A stretch of DNA of 64,000 nt. It comes from Neisseria sp. (lineage in GTDB: Bacteria > Pseudomonadota > Gammaproteobacteria > Burkholderiales > Neisseriaceae). Both the position numbers and the translations under genes were made by a program. The stretch is from the NCBI RefSeq assembly GCF_030530745.1, contig NZ_JAUMUI010000006.1:29548-93547 (forward strand), in the 5' to 3' direction. Shown here one piece after another: positions 27,830 through 36,008 of this stretch. The notes beneath the pieces are model-generated. The model ran no database searches, had not been told where the DNA came from, and saw only the letters and a list, made by a program, of their open reading frames with translations. Every line of letters begins with the position of its first letter. The first letter of the stretch is position 1.

Positions 27830-29287
27830 ATGAAACCCACCATCGCCCTAGTCGGCCGCCCCAATGTGGGCAAATCCACCCTGTTCAACCGCCTCACGCG
27901 CAGCAAAGACGCGCTGGTGCACGACCTGCCCGGCCTCACGCGCGACCGCCACTACGGCCACGGCCGGGTGGGCAGCAAACCCTATCTGGTTATCGATACC
28001 GGCGGCTTTGAACCGGTGGTTGACAGCGGCATTCTGCACGAAATGGCCAAGCAAACCCTGCAAGCGGTGGACGAAGCCGACGCCGTTGTGTTTTTGGTTG
28101 ACGGCCGCACCGGCCTCACGCCGCAAGACAAAATCATCGCCGACCGCCTGCGCCAAAGCCCGCGCCCCGTTTATCTGGCCGTGAACAAAGGCGAGGGCGG
28201 CAATCAGGCCGTGCTGGCCGCCGAGTTTTACGAGCTGGCGCTGGGCGAGCCGCACGTGATTTCCGGCGCGCACGGCGACGGCGTGTATTACCTGATAGAA
28301 GACATCTTAGAAAACTTTCCCGATACCGAAGAAGAAACCGCCGCGCCCAAACACCCCGTATTTGCCGTTATCGGCCGCCCAAACGTGGGTAAATCCACGC
28401 TGGTGAACGCCATTCTCGGCGAAGAGCGCGTGATTGCCTTCGATATGGCCGGCACCACCCGCGACAGCATCCACATCGACTTCGAGCGCGAGGGTAAACC
28501 CTTCACCATTATCGACACCGCCGGCGTGCGCCGCCGCGGCAAAGTGGCAGAGGCGGTGGAAAAGTTTTCGGTAATCAAAGCCATGCAGGCCATCGAAGCG
28601 GCCAACGTGGCGGTGCTGGTGTTGGACGCGCAGCAGGACATCGCCGACCAAGACGCCACCATCGCCGGTTTCGCGCTCGAAGCGGGCAGGGCGCTGGTGG
28701 TGGCGGTGAACAAATGGGACGGTATCAGCGAAGAGCGGCGCGAACAGGTGAAACGCGACATCGCCCGCAAACTCTATTTTCTCGATTTCGCCAAGTTCCA
28801 CTACATTTCCGCCCTGAAAGAGCGCGGCATAGACGGCTTGTTCGAGAGCATCCAATCGGCCTATAACGCCGCCATGATTAAAATGCCTACGCCGAAAATC
28901 ACCCGCGTGCTGCAATCGGCAATCGAACGCCAAGCCCCGCCGCGCGCCGGCTTGGTGCGCCCGAAAATGCGCTATGCCCACCAGGGCGGCATGAACCCGC
29001 CGGTTATCGTGGTGCACGGCAATTCGCTGCAAGCGGTTTCCGACAGCTACACCCGCTATCTCACCCAAACCTTCCGCAAAGCCTTCAATTTGCAGGGCAC
29101 GCCGCTGCGCATCCAATACAACGTGTCGGAGAACCCCTACGAAGAAGCGCAAGACAAGCCCAAGAAAAAACCGCTGCGCCGAGCCGCGTTGAGCAACCGC
29201 ATCGAAAAACGCGAAGGGCGCAAAGAAGAAAAAAACCGCTTGAAAAAGAAAACCAAAGTGAGCGTGAAAAAGCTGCACAATAAATAA
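27830..29287 (+). CDS. der: Ribosome-assembly GTPase Der (EngA)
   Basis: A 485-residue protein with two GTPase domains, each with [10 protein letters not shown] (near residues 8 and 181), DTGG or DTAG switch motifs, and NKGE/NKWD specificity motifs, then a KH-like domain. The last 45 residues are very rich in Lys and Arg. Der acts in 50S subunit maturation. Its 3' side holds a MITE. Confidence 0.95.
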   Translation: MKPTIALVGRPNVGKSTLFNRLTRSKDALVHDLPGLTRDRHYGHGRVGSKPYLVIDTGGFEPVVDSGILHEMAKQTLQAVDEADAVVFLVDGRTGLTPQDKIIADRLRQSPRPVYLAVNKGEGGNQAVLAAEFYELALGEPHVISGAHGDGVYYLIEDILENFPDTEEETAAPKHPVFAVIGRPNVGKSTLVNAILGEERVIAFDMAGTTRDSIHIDFEREGKPFTIIDTAGVRRRGKVAEAVEKFSVIKAMQAIEAANVAVLVLDAQQDIADQDATIAGFALEAGRALVVAVNKWDGISEERREQVKRDIARKLYFLDFAKFHYISALKERGIDGLFESIQSAYNAAMIKMPTPKITRVLQSAIERQAPPRAGLVRPKMRYAHQGGMNPPVIVVHGNSLQAVSDSYTRYLTQTFRKAFNLQGTPLRIQYNVSENPYEEAQDKPKKKPLRRAALSNRIEKREGRKEEKNRLKKKTKVSVKKLHNK

Positions 29288-29300
29288 ACGAAAGGCTCTA

Positions 29301-29376
29301 GGGGCTGTCGACATTTAACCGACGAAGCGGTTTTTTGAGGCAAAAACCGCTTCGCCGGCCAATTGTCAACAGACCC
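29301..29376. repeat. MITE-like element family A, copy 2 (internally deleted)
   Basis: Only 76 bases remain: the left part of the family and a short right end. The remnant forms a near-perfect hairpin (CGAAGCGGTTTTT against AAAAACCGCTTCG). TA is present on both sides, as expected for a TA target duplication. Removing the element would rejoin GGCTC-TA-GTCTAGAGCC, itself nearly palindromic. Confidence 0.75.
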
Positions 29377-29440
29377 TAGTCTAGAGCCAACGAAATAAGC
29401 GCAGCATGAGGCCTTTGCAAAATTCGTCGGTATTTTTAAA

Positions 29441-29590
29441 CTTGCATTCGCATTTCGAGACCTTTGTAAAACAGCCCGTTGCTCGCTCGTTTGCCTAACT
29501 CCATGTTATGTCTGCACTCGCTGCGCTACTGCGCCTTGAACTGCATCTAAATCTGGCTGTTTTACAAAGGTCTCGAAATGCGAATGCAAG
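29441..29590. repeat. MITE-like element family B, copy 1
   Basis: 150 bases with perfect 36-base inverted ends (29441-29476 and 29555-29590) containing GAGACCTTTGTAAAA. The interior matches 51653-51793. The ends resemble IS1106/IS5-type ends found in Neisseria; a lone end-like GAGGCCTTTGCAAAA lies at 29408. The rest of the der-argD gap (to 29751) holds no gene. Confidence 0.75.
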
Positions 29591-29751
29591 CGTCTGAAAA
29601 CCAAACGGCAGTTAGGATAACACTCAAAACCAAGGCTTTTTACCTGAGCACATTCCGTTTTCGGCACGATTGCGGTAAGGTTACGGCTTCAATCTAACGC
29701 CCGTGCAAACCGGCGTTTCAGGCCGCCTGAACCACTATCGGAAAGAACATC

Positions 29752-30939
29752 ATGCAAAACTATCTCACGCCCAATTTCGCTTTCGCCCCGATTATTCCCG
29801 ACCACGCCGCCGGAAGCCGCGTGTGGGATACCGAAGGACGGGAATATATCGACTTGGCAGGCGGCATCGCCGTTAACGCGCTCGGGCACTGCCACCCGCA
29901 ATTGGTTGACGCCCTCAACCGCCAGGCTGCGAAGCTGTGGCATATTTCCAATATCTACACCACTGCTCCGGCGCAAATGCTGGCGGAAAAACTCACCGAA
30001 CACACATTTGCCGACAAAGTGTTTTTCTGCAATTCCGGAGCCGAAGCCAACGAAGCCGCCCTGAAACTGGCGCGCAAATACGCGCGCGACCATTTCGGCG
30101 AAGATAAAACCGAAATCATCGCCTGCACAAACGCCTTTCACGGGCGTACGCTGTTCACCGTGTCGGTGGGCGGCCAACCCAAATACAGCCGCGATTTCGC
30201 CCCGCTGCCGGGCGGCATCACCCATATCCCCTACAACGATGCCGATGCGCTGGCCGCCGCCATATCGGAAAAAACCTGCGCCGTGATTATCGAGCCGGTT
30301 CAGGGAGAAAGCGGCGTTCTGCCTGCCGACGTTGAGTTCTTGCAAGCCGCCCGCCGCCTGTGCGATGAAAACCATGCGCTGCTGGTGTTCGACGAAGTGC
30401 AAACCGGCATGGGGCGCACCGGCAAACTGTTTGCCTATGAACATTACGGCGTACGCCCCGATATCCTCACCAGCGCCAAAGCCTTGGGTGGCGGCTTCCC
30501 CATCGGCGCAATGCTGACCACCGATGCCGTCGCACCCAGCTTCGCCCCCGGCACGCACGGCTCCACCTTCGGCGGCAACCCGTTGGCATGCGCTGTGGGC
30601 AATTGCGCCTTCGACATTATCAACACGCCCGAAACCCTGCAAAACGCAGCCAACCAAGGGAAAAAGCTGCAAACGGCGCTGGCCCGGCTGGGAGAAGAAA
30701 CCGGCGTGTTTAAAGAAGTGCGCGGCATGGGGCTGTTGATCGGCTGCGTGCTGGCCGACGGTTATGCAGGCCGCGCGGGGGAGTTAACCCAAGCCGCACT
30801 GAAACACGGCCTGATGATTCTAGTGGCCGGCAGCAACGTAATCCGTTTTGCCCCAAGTCTGCTGCTGAACGATGAAGACCTGCAGGAGGGCATGGAACGC
30901 CTGCGTGCGGCGGTGTCGTCGTGGCGGCAGGGTGTGTAG
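29752..30939 (+). CDS. argD: Acetylornithine aminotransferase
   Basis: A 395-residue class III PLP aminotransferase of arginine synthesis; it may also serve in lysine synthesis as succinyldiaminopimelate aminotransferase. Marks: FCNSGAEANEAALKLARKY, AFHGRTLFTVSVGGQPKY, VFDEVQTGMGRTG and the PLP lysine Lys243 in SAKALGGGFPIGAML. Length and start are usual. Confidence 0.93.
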   Translation: MQNYLTPNFAFAPIIPDHAAGSRVWDTEGREYIDLAGGIAVNALGHCHPQLVDALNRQAAKLWHISNIYTTAPAQMLAEKLTEHTFADKVFFCNSGAEANEAALKLARKYARDHFGEDKTEIIACTNAFHGRTLFTVSVGGQPKYSRDFAPLPGGITHIPYNDADALAAAISEKTCAVIIEPVQGESGVLPADVEFLQAARRLCDENHALLVFDEVQTGMGRTGKLFAYEHYGVRPDILTSAKALGGGFPIGAMLTTDAVAPSFAPGTHGSTFGGNPLACAVGNCAFDIINTPETLQNAANQGKKLQTALARLGEETGVFKEVRGMGLLIGCVLADGYAGRAGELTQAALKHGLMILVAGSNVIRFAPSLLLNDEDLQEGMERLRAAVSSWRQGV

Positions 30940-31002
30940 ATACACAGTTTCAAACCATCTTCAGACGGCCGAACAGGCCAACGGTAATAAGGAACCAGCA
31001 AT

Positions 31003-31197
31003 ATGAAATGGACCGACATCCAACGCATCGCCGAAGAACTTTACGACAACCACCCCGACACAGACCCGAAAACCATACGCTTCACCCAATTGCGCGAGTT
31101 GATTATCAACCTGCCCGATTTTGACGACGACCCTGTGCGCAGCGGCGAAAAAATCCTCGAAGCCGTGCAGCAGGCGTGGATAAATGAGGCCGGATGA
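31003..31197 (+). CDS. iscX: Fe-S assembly protein IscX
   Basis: A 64-residue acidic protein of the IscX/YfhJ family: MKWTDIQRIAEELYDNHPDT at the start and FTQLRELIINLPDFDDDP in the middle. IscX binds IscS and iron and adjusts Fe-S cluster assembly. In E. coli it ends the isc operon; here it stands alone between argD and ansA. No other isc gene is in the window. Confidence 0.92.
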   Translation: MKWTDIQRIAEELYDNHPDTDPKTIRFTQLRELIINLPDFDDDPVRSGEKILEAVQQAWINEAG

Positions 31198-31205
31198 TTT
31201 TATGA

Positions 31206-31244
31206 AGGCCGTCTGAAAAAGCATTTCTGCGTTTCAGACGGCCT
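31206..31244. terminator. DUS-pair terminator after iscX
   Basis: AG-DUS arms with a 15-base loop just after the iscX stop. Confidence 0.65.
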
Positions 31245-31359
31245 GCACCGTTTCGATGCAGAATTTTGAAAAAATCAAACCAATCGGGGGAATGTCTTCC
31301 GGCCGAATTTTTCAGCCGGCCATATCTATCATTCCGACATCGGACAAACAGGAAAACAT

Positions 31360-32352
31360 ATGCAGAATTTAAAATCCATTTTCGTACTCTACACCGGCGG
31401 CACCATCGGCATGAGCCAAAGCGGGCAGGGCCTGCGCCCCGATACCGCGCTGGCGGGGAAGGCACTGGTGCCGTTTGCCGGCCGTTTCCGTTTCGACTGG
31501 CACTTATGCGATCCGTTAATCGACTCTTCGGCGGTTACGCTTGACGATTGGCAAGGCTGGCTGCAACTTGCGGCAGAAAAAATCCCGCAATACGACGGCG
31601 TGCTGGTGCTGCACGGCACCGACACGCTGGCCTATGCGGCCAACCTGTTCGCGCTCGCCCTGCAGGGTTTGGACAAGCCCGTGGTGCTGACCGGTTCGCA
31701 ATGGCCTTACGATGCCGAAAACAGCGATGCGCCGCTTAATCTCGCCACCGCCGTGGCCGCTTTCGAGCTGGATTTGCGCGAAACTGTGATTGCCTTTAAC
31801 GGCAAACTGTTCCCCGCCGTGGGCAGCAGCAAAATCAGCACCGAAAGTGCGGCGGGCTTCGGCAACCCGCATTTCGGCGTGTTGGCGGAATGGTCGCCCG
31901 AACAAAACTGGCACAACGTGCGCATCAGGCCGTCTGAAAAAACAGCGCAGGCTTTGCAGGTGCGCCCGTTGAGCGCGCAGGCCAAAGTGGTTTGCACCAC
32001 CCTGATTCCCGGTTTTGCCGCACAAGCCTTTGCAAACGGCCTCGGCAGCAGCGGCGCAGATGCCGTGGTGCTGCAAAGCTACGGCCACGGCAACGCGCCC
32101 GCAGATGCCGGTTTTATCGAAGCCGTGCGGCAGTTCACCGCCAAAGGCGGCCTGCTGCTCAACATCAGCCAAGTGCAGCAAGGCAACGCCGCCGCCGTAT
32201 ATGCGCAGGGCAGTGCGCTGCGCCAAGCGGGCGTGGTGAACGGCGGCAAAGCCAATTTGGAAACCGCCGCCGTTTTGCTGACGCTGGCGGTCAGCGGCGG
32301 CTGGCAGGCTGAGCGCTTACGGCAGGAGTTGGTTGGTTTGGGGCTGGTGTAG
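31360..32352 (+). CDS. ansA: L-asparaginase, type I
   Basis: A 330-residue amidohydrolase that hydrolyses asparagine to aspartate and ammonia. Both catalytic threonine motifs are intact: LYTGGTIGMS and LHGTDTLAYAA. There is no signal peptide, so it is the cytoplasmic type I enzyme. An AG-DUS lies inside the gene near 31928. It directly precedes the allantoin genes but has its own terminator. Confidence 0.9.
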   Translation: MQNLKSIFVLYTGGTIGMSQSGQGLRPDTALAGKALVPFAGRFRFDWHLCDPLIDSSAVTLDDWQGWLQLAAEKIPQYDGVLVLHGTDTLAYAANLFALALQGLDKPVVLTGSQWPYDAENSDAPLNLATAVAAFELDLRETVIAFNGKLFPAVGSSKISTESAAGFGNPHFGVLAEWSPEQNWHNVRIRPSEKTAQALQVRPLSAQAKVVCTTLIPGFAAQAFANGLGSSGADAVVLQSYGHGNAPADAGFIEAVRQFTAKGGLLLNISQVQQGNAAAVYAQGSALRQAGVVNGGKANLETAAVLLTLAVSGGWQAERLRQELVGLGLV

Positions 32353-32371
32353 TTATCATTGTCTTGAGATA

Positions 32372-32425
32372 AGGCCGTCTGAAAACAGGTTACGCATGGC
32401 GATGCGCCTGTTTTTCAGACGGCCT
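32372..32425. terminator. Extended DUS-pair terminator after ansA
   Basis: The DUS arms continue into a longer stem (GAAAACAGG against CCTGTTTTTC) with an inner CGCAT/ATGCG pair. It is much more stable than a plain DUS pair and separates ansA from the allantoin genes. Confidence 0.8.
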
Positions 32426-32518
32426 TTATTTTATTTGGCTGTATTTGGCGCGCAAAGACAGTGGTTTGTCGCAGCAGACTAAAGCCTGCGGGAGAGCAGG
32501 GGGCTATATTGGCAGCAA

Positions 32519-32532
32519 CAATCATGTGATTG
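32519..32532. promoter_or_regulatory. Possible operator before allE
   Basis: CAATCATGTGATTG has perfect 6-base arms around TG and lies 28 bases before the allE start, downstream of a TATATT at 32505. It could bind a regulator of the allantoin set. No second copy was seen in the region. Confidence 0.25.
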
Positions 32533-32560
32533 CCGTTTGTTATGAGTCAGGAGAACGAAA

Positions 32561-33337
32561 ATGCCGGGTTATCCGCAAGATATTTTACAAAACCGTTCGG
32601 TAGTCAAACACGGAAATTATGCGGTTATTACACCGCAAGGCCGCGTAATCAATGTGGTTCCGGGAATTGAAGACTGCCAGATGACCATTCTGGCCACACC
32701 GAAAATGGGTGCAAGTTTCGTCCAGTTAATCGGCCAATTGGGTGCAAATGCGAAAACCACACTGGCCTATGGTGCCAAGCCGCATGAAGAGGCCTTTATT
32801 TATCTGCTCGACGGCGAAGCCGAGCTGAAAGTAACGGTCGGTGGTGAAAGCCGTGTGCTGAAGCAGGGCGGTTATGCCTACGCGCCGCCCGGAGCGGGCA
32901 TCGGTTTTGAAAACAGCAATCATCAGGCCGGACGCATTTTGCTCTACAAACAGCGTTATGTAGAGCATCCGGCGGGACTGAAACCTTATACGGTATTCGG
33001 CAGTGTACATGATATCGAATGGGCGGATTACGACGGTATGGCCAATGTGCATATTAAAGATTTGCTGCCTATCGAGCAGAATTTCGATATGAATATGCAT
33101 ATTTTGAGCTTCGACCCGGGTGCCAGCCACAACATCATCGAAACCCATGTTCAGGAGCACGGTGCCTATGTGTATGAAGGGCAGGGCTGCTATCTGCTTG
33201 ATGAAAACTGGTATTTGATTAAGGAAGAAGACTTTATCTGGTTCGGCCCGTACTGCAAACAAGCTTCCTATGCCGTAGGACGCGGACCGTTTACCTATAT
33301 TTATTCCAAAGACTGCCACCGCGACGTGGAAATTTGA
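32561..33337 (+). CDS. allE: (S)-ureidoglycine aminohydrolase
   Basis: A 258-residue bicupin that converts (S)-ureidoglycine to (S)-ureidoglycolate and ammonia. It aligns well with E. coli AllE, including FDMNMHILSFDPGASH, ETHVQEHGAY with ligands Glu194, His196 and His200, Gln234 in KQASYAVGRG, and the C-terminal YSKDCHRDVEI. It opens the allantoin set. A good GAGAACG ribosome site precedes the ATG. Confidence 0.93.
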   Translation: MPGYPQDILQNRSVVKHGNYAVITPQGRVINVVPGIEDCQMTILATPKMGASFVQLIGQLGANAKTTLAYGAKPHEEAFIYLLDGEAELKVTVGGESRVLKQGGYAYAPPGAGIGFENSNHQAGRILLYKQRYVEHPAGLKPYTVFGSVHDIEWADYDGMANVHIKDLLPIEQNFDMNMHILSFDPGASHNIIETHVQEHGAYVYEGQGCYLLDENWYLIKEEDFIWFGPYCKQASYAVGRGPFTYIYSKDCHRDVEI

Positions 33338-33349
33338 ACAACCGCAAAC

Positions 33350-33386
33350 AGGCCGTCTGAAAGCCTGAAATTCTTTTCAGACGGCC
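33350..33386. repeat. Inverted DUS pair between allE and the carbamoyltransferase gene
   Basis: AG-DUS arms with a 14-base loop. It is inside a set of same-strand genes, so it may reduce rather than end transcription. Confidence 0.5.
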
Positions 33387-33405
33387 ATCACAAAGGAGCA
33401 TTATC

Positions 33406-34434
33406 ATGGCTTTAGACAAAAACTTCAAAACTTTAGATATCCGAGAAACCTTGGCCGCCACCAATATGCGCGGCAAAAACATCACTTTTTTGGACGATTT
33501 TAAGCGCGAAGAAATCCTTTCGCTGTTTAAGGCGGCCGAAATGATGGAGCCGTTTTTGCGCACGGGGCTCGACCTGCTGAAAGGCAAGGTGCTCTATACC
33601 CTGTTTTTCCAACCTTCCACGCGCACCCGCTGCAGCCACGAAAATGCCATGCTGCGTTTGGGCGGCGGCGTGATTACCGAGTCCGATCCGCAGCACAATG
33701 CCGCCGTGGCGAAAAACGAGAGCCTTTACGACACGCTGCGGGTAACGTCGGAATACGCCGATGTAATCGTGATGCGCCACCCCGACGATAAAGAAGCCTT
33801 GGGCGCATTAGACGAGTTGGGCAGCTACGTTTCGCCGGTGATTTCGGGCGGCTACGGCCACGTTACCCACCCGACGCAGGGCTTGCTCGACTGCTATACC
33901 TGCTGGCGCGCGTTCGGCGATTTGAGCAATGCCACGGTTGCCATTGCCACCCCCGATCTTTCACGCGCACGTTCCGGCCAGTCGTTTGCGCTGGCGCTGG
34001 CTTCGATGGGTGCCAAGATTATCTACACCGGTACCAGCGAGCTGCGAACCCCCGAAGTGGTGCGCGACAAGCTCAAAGCGATGGGTGCGCATTTCGAAGA
34101 ACATTTCGACTTAACCGAAAAGCAAAACGAAGAGCTTTATGCCGAAAATGCGGTGGATTTGATTTATCTGCCGGGCTGTTCGGTGAAAAAAGACGACCCC
34201 AACCGCGAAGACTTCATGAAGAAAATGATGAACTATTATATTTCGCTCGATATGCTGCAACGCATCAAAGCGAAAAGCGGCAAGGTAGTCGGCGTACACC
34301 ACTCTTTACCGCGAAACCCGGGCGAATTTGATTTCAGCATCGACAACACCGAACACCAGTTGTATTTCCGTGCGATCGGCTTCTCGGTAGCGGTGCGGAT
34401 GGCACTGTTGAGCGCGGTTGTCGGCGTAGACTGA
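33406..34434 (+). CDS. Aspartate/ornithine-type carbamoyltransferase, likely ureidoglycine carbamoyltransferase
   Basis: A 342-residue transcarbamylase. The carbamoyl-phosphate motif is STRTRCSHE (residues 71-79), with HPTQGLLD (155-162) and HHSLPR (298-303). The ornithine-binding DxxxSMG loop expected in ArgF is absent; the matching region reads LPGCSVKKDDP. Its place between allE and allB and beside arcC argues for a catabolic role that releases carbamoyl phosphate. A ureidoglycine carbamoyltransferase, which would act on allantoate in reverse, has been proposed for similar genes. Oxalurate or ureidoglycolate are other possible substrates. Confidence 0.8.
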   Translation: MALDKNFKTLDIRETLAATNMRGKNITFLDDFKREEILSLFKAAEMMEPFLRTGLDLLKGKVLYTLFFQPSTRTRCSHENAMLRLGGGVITESDPQHNAAVAKNESLYDTLRVTSEYADVIVMRHPDDKEALGALDELGSYVSPVISGGYGHVTHPTQGLLDCYTCWRAFGDLSNATVAIATPDLSRARSGQSFALALASMGAKIIYTGTSELRTPEVVRDKLKAMGAHFEEHFDLTEKQNEELYAENAVDLIYLPGCSVKKDDPNREDFMKKMMNYYISLDMLQRIKAKSGKVVGVHHSLPRNPGEFDFSIDNTEHQLYFRAIGFSVAVRMALLSAVVGVD

Positions 34435-34522
34435 ATCTGCCTCAGAGTAAGCCGAAAAACAGTGGGCTGCCGCTGGTTGTTCGGGCGGCAGCCTGTTTGA
34501 CAGAAACTTAAGGAGTTGTGTC

Positions 34523-35947
34523 ATGAGTGCGCAAAAACCAAAAAAATCTTTCAAAATGCCCGATATTTATATTGTGCTGGCAGTATTTATTTTAGTGGTT
34601 GCCGCGCTGACCTATATTGTTCCGGCGGGTGAGTACGAACGGCAGGCCATCGAAACCTCTCACGGTGTGCAAAACCTGGTGGTGGCGGGAACCTATCACC
34701 AAATCGAACAGCAGCCCGTAGGCTTTATGGATTTGGTAACCGCCATTCCCGACGGCCTGAAACGGGCGGCGGGCATTGTGTTTCTCACATTTATGGTAGG
34801 CGGCTGTATGGGTTTGATCAAACGTGCAGGGCTGATTGATATGGGTGTGCAGAAACTGAGCACGGCCGTAGGCAATAAAGATATTCTGGTGATTCCGATT
34901 TTAATCACGATTTTTGCCGGGCTGGCTGCATTTATCGGCGTGCCTGAGCTGTCGCTGGCTTACCTGCCCGTGCTGCTGCCGCTGTTTTACCGCTTGGGCT
35001 ACGACGGCATGACGGCAATGGCGGTGGCGCTTTTGGGGCCCTGTATGGGTTTTACATTCGGTCTGACCATTCCGGGTTCTGTCGGGGTGGGGCAGCAGAT
35101 TGCCCAACTGCCGATGTTTTCAGGCTCGGCTTTCCGCGCAGTAGTGTTGGCATGCGTGGTGCTGATTGTCATTCTGTATGTGATGCGCTATGCCGTTAAA
35201 GTGAAGCGTAACCCCGAGGCCAGCCTCACTTACGAGAGCGACCGCGAAATGCGTGCCAAATTGGCTGCGGAAGATACGGAAAAAGGTGAAATGGTGTTCA
35301 ACGCGCGCCAGAAATATGCCGGTATCGCCTGCATGGTTCTGTTTCCGGTTGCCATTGTCATGATTTTGAAAAACAACTTGGGGTTTGAGGCCATCGGCGG
35401 GCTGTTTCTCTTTATCGGTATCGCCGCAGCCGCCGTTGCAGGCAAATCGGCACAGCAGATTTGCGACGATGTGAATGCAGGTATGCGCGATATGATGGTG
35501 GCAGCACTGTTGTGCGGCGTGGCCTCTGCCATTGCCGTGGTGATGGATAAAGGTGTGATTACCGATACCTTGGTGTTTTGGCTCGAAAGCATGATGCGTT
35601 CGGTGCCGCCGGAACTTACCGCTATTGCGATTTTCTGGGAGCAGTCGTTGTTTAACTTTCTGATTCCGGGCGCAACCGCTCTGACCGTATTGACTATGCC
35701 GATTATTTCGCCTTTGGCCAGCCTGCTTGATATTTCGCAACAGGCGGTGGTGTCGGCCAACGCATGGGGCGGACAGCTTACCGATATTTTCTTCCCCACT
35801 TCCGGTTTCTTTGTAGCCACGCTGGTGATTGCCAAGGTGGAATACGGTAAATGGCTGCGTTTCTATACCCCGCTGATGCTGATGCTCGGCCTGCTTGCCA
35901 GCGTTGCGCTCTATTTCATGCAGTCTGCCGGTATTGGTGCGATGTAG
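34523..35947 (+). CDS. YfcC-family (DcuC-like) membrane carrier
   Basis: A 474-residue polytopic protein with about 11-12 hydrophobic segments of the YfcC/C4-dicarboxylate anaerobic carrier family: YIVPAGEYERQ near residue 33, GGCMGLIKRAG and ISPLASLLDISQQAVVSANA. Members carry carboxylates, amino acids or peptides. Within the allantoin set it could move allantoate, ureidoglycolate or another product. This substrate is a guess from position. Confidence 0.8.
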   Translation: MSAQKPKKSFKMPDIYIVLAVFILVVAALTYIVPAGEYERQAIETSHGVQNLVVAGTYHQIEQQPVGFMDLVTAIPDGLKRAAGIVFLTFMVGGCMGLIKRAGLIDMGVQKLSTAVGNKDILVIPILITIFAGLAAFIGVPELSLAYLPVLLPLFYRLGYDGMTAMAVALLGPCMGFTFGLTIPGSVGVGQQIAQLPMFSGSAFRAVVLACVVLIVILYVMRYAVKVKRNPEASLTYESDREMRAKLAAEDTEKGEMVFNARQKYAGIACMVLFPVAIVMILKNNLGFEAIGGLFLFIGIAAAAVAGKSAQQICDDVNAGMRDMMVAALLCGVASAIAVVMDKGVITDTLVFWLESMMRSVPPELTAIAIFWEQSLFNFLIPGATALTVLTMPIISPLASLLDISQQAVVSANAWGGQLTDIFFPTSGFFVATLVIAKVEYGKWLRFYTPLMLMLGLLASVALYFMQSAGIGAM

Positions 35948-35955
35948 CTTGGTTT

Positions 35956-35994
35956 TTCAGACGGCCTGATGTTTTAAACAATAGGCCGTCTGAA
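35956..35994. repeat. Inverted DUS pair before allB
   Basis: DUS arms separated by 15 bases; the second arm ends 14 bases before the allB start, close to the ribosome site GAAGGAGAA. A terminator role would cut allB off from the upstream genes. Confidence 0.5.
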
Positions 35995-36008
35995 AGAAGG
36001 AGAACGAA

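Noticed and set aside
33406-34434. Reading the carbamoyltransferase as ArgF (arginine synthesis)
   Set aside because: The ornithine-binding SMG loop is missing and the neighbours are allantoin genes rather than arg genes; argD at 29752 is separated by two unrelated genes and strong terminators.
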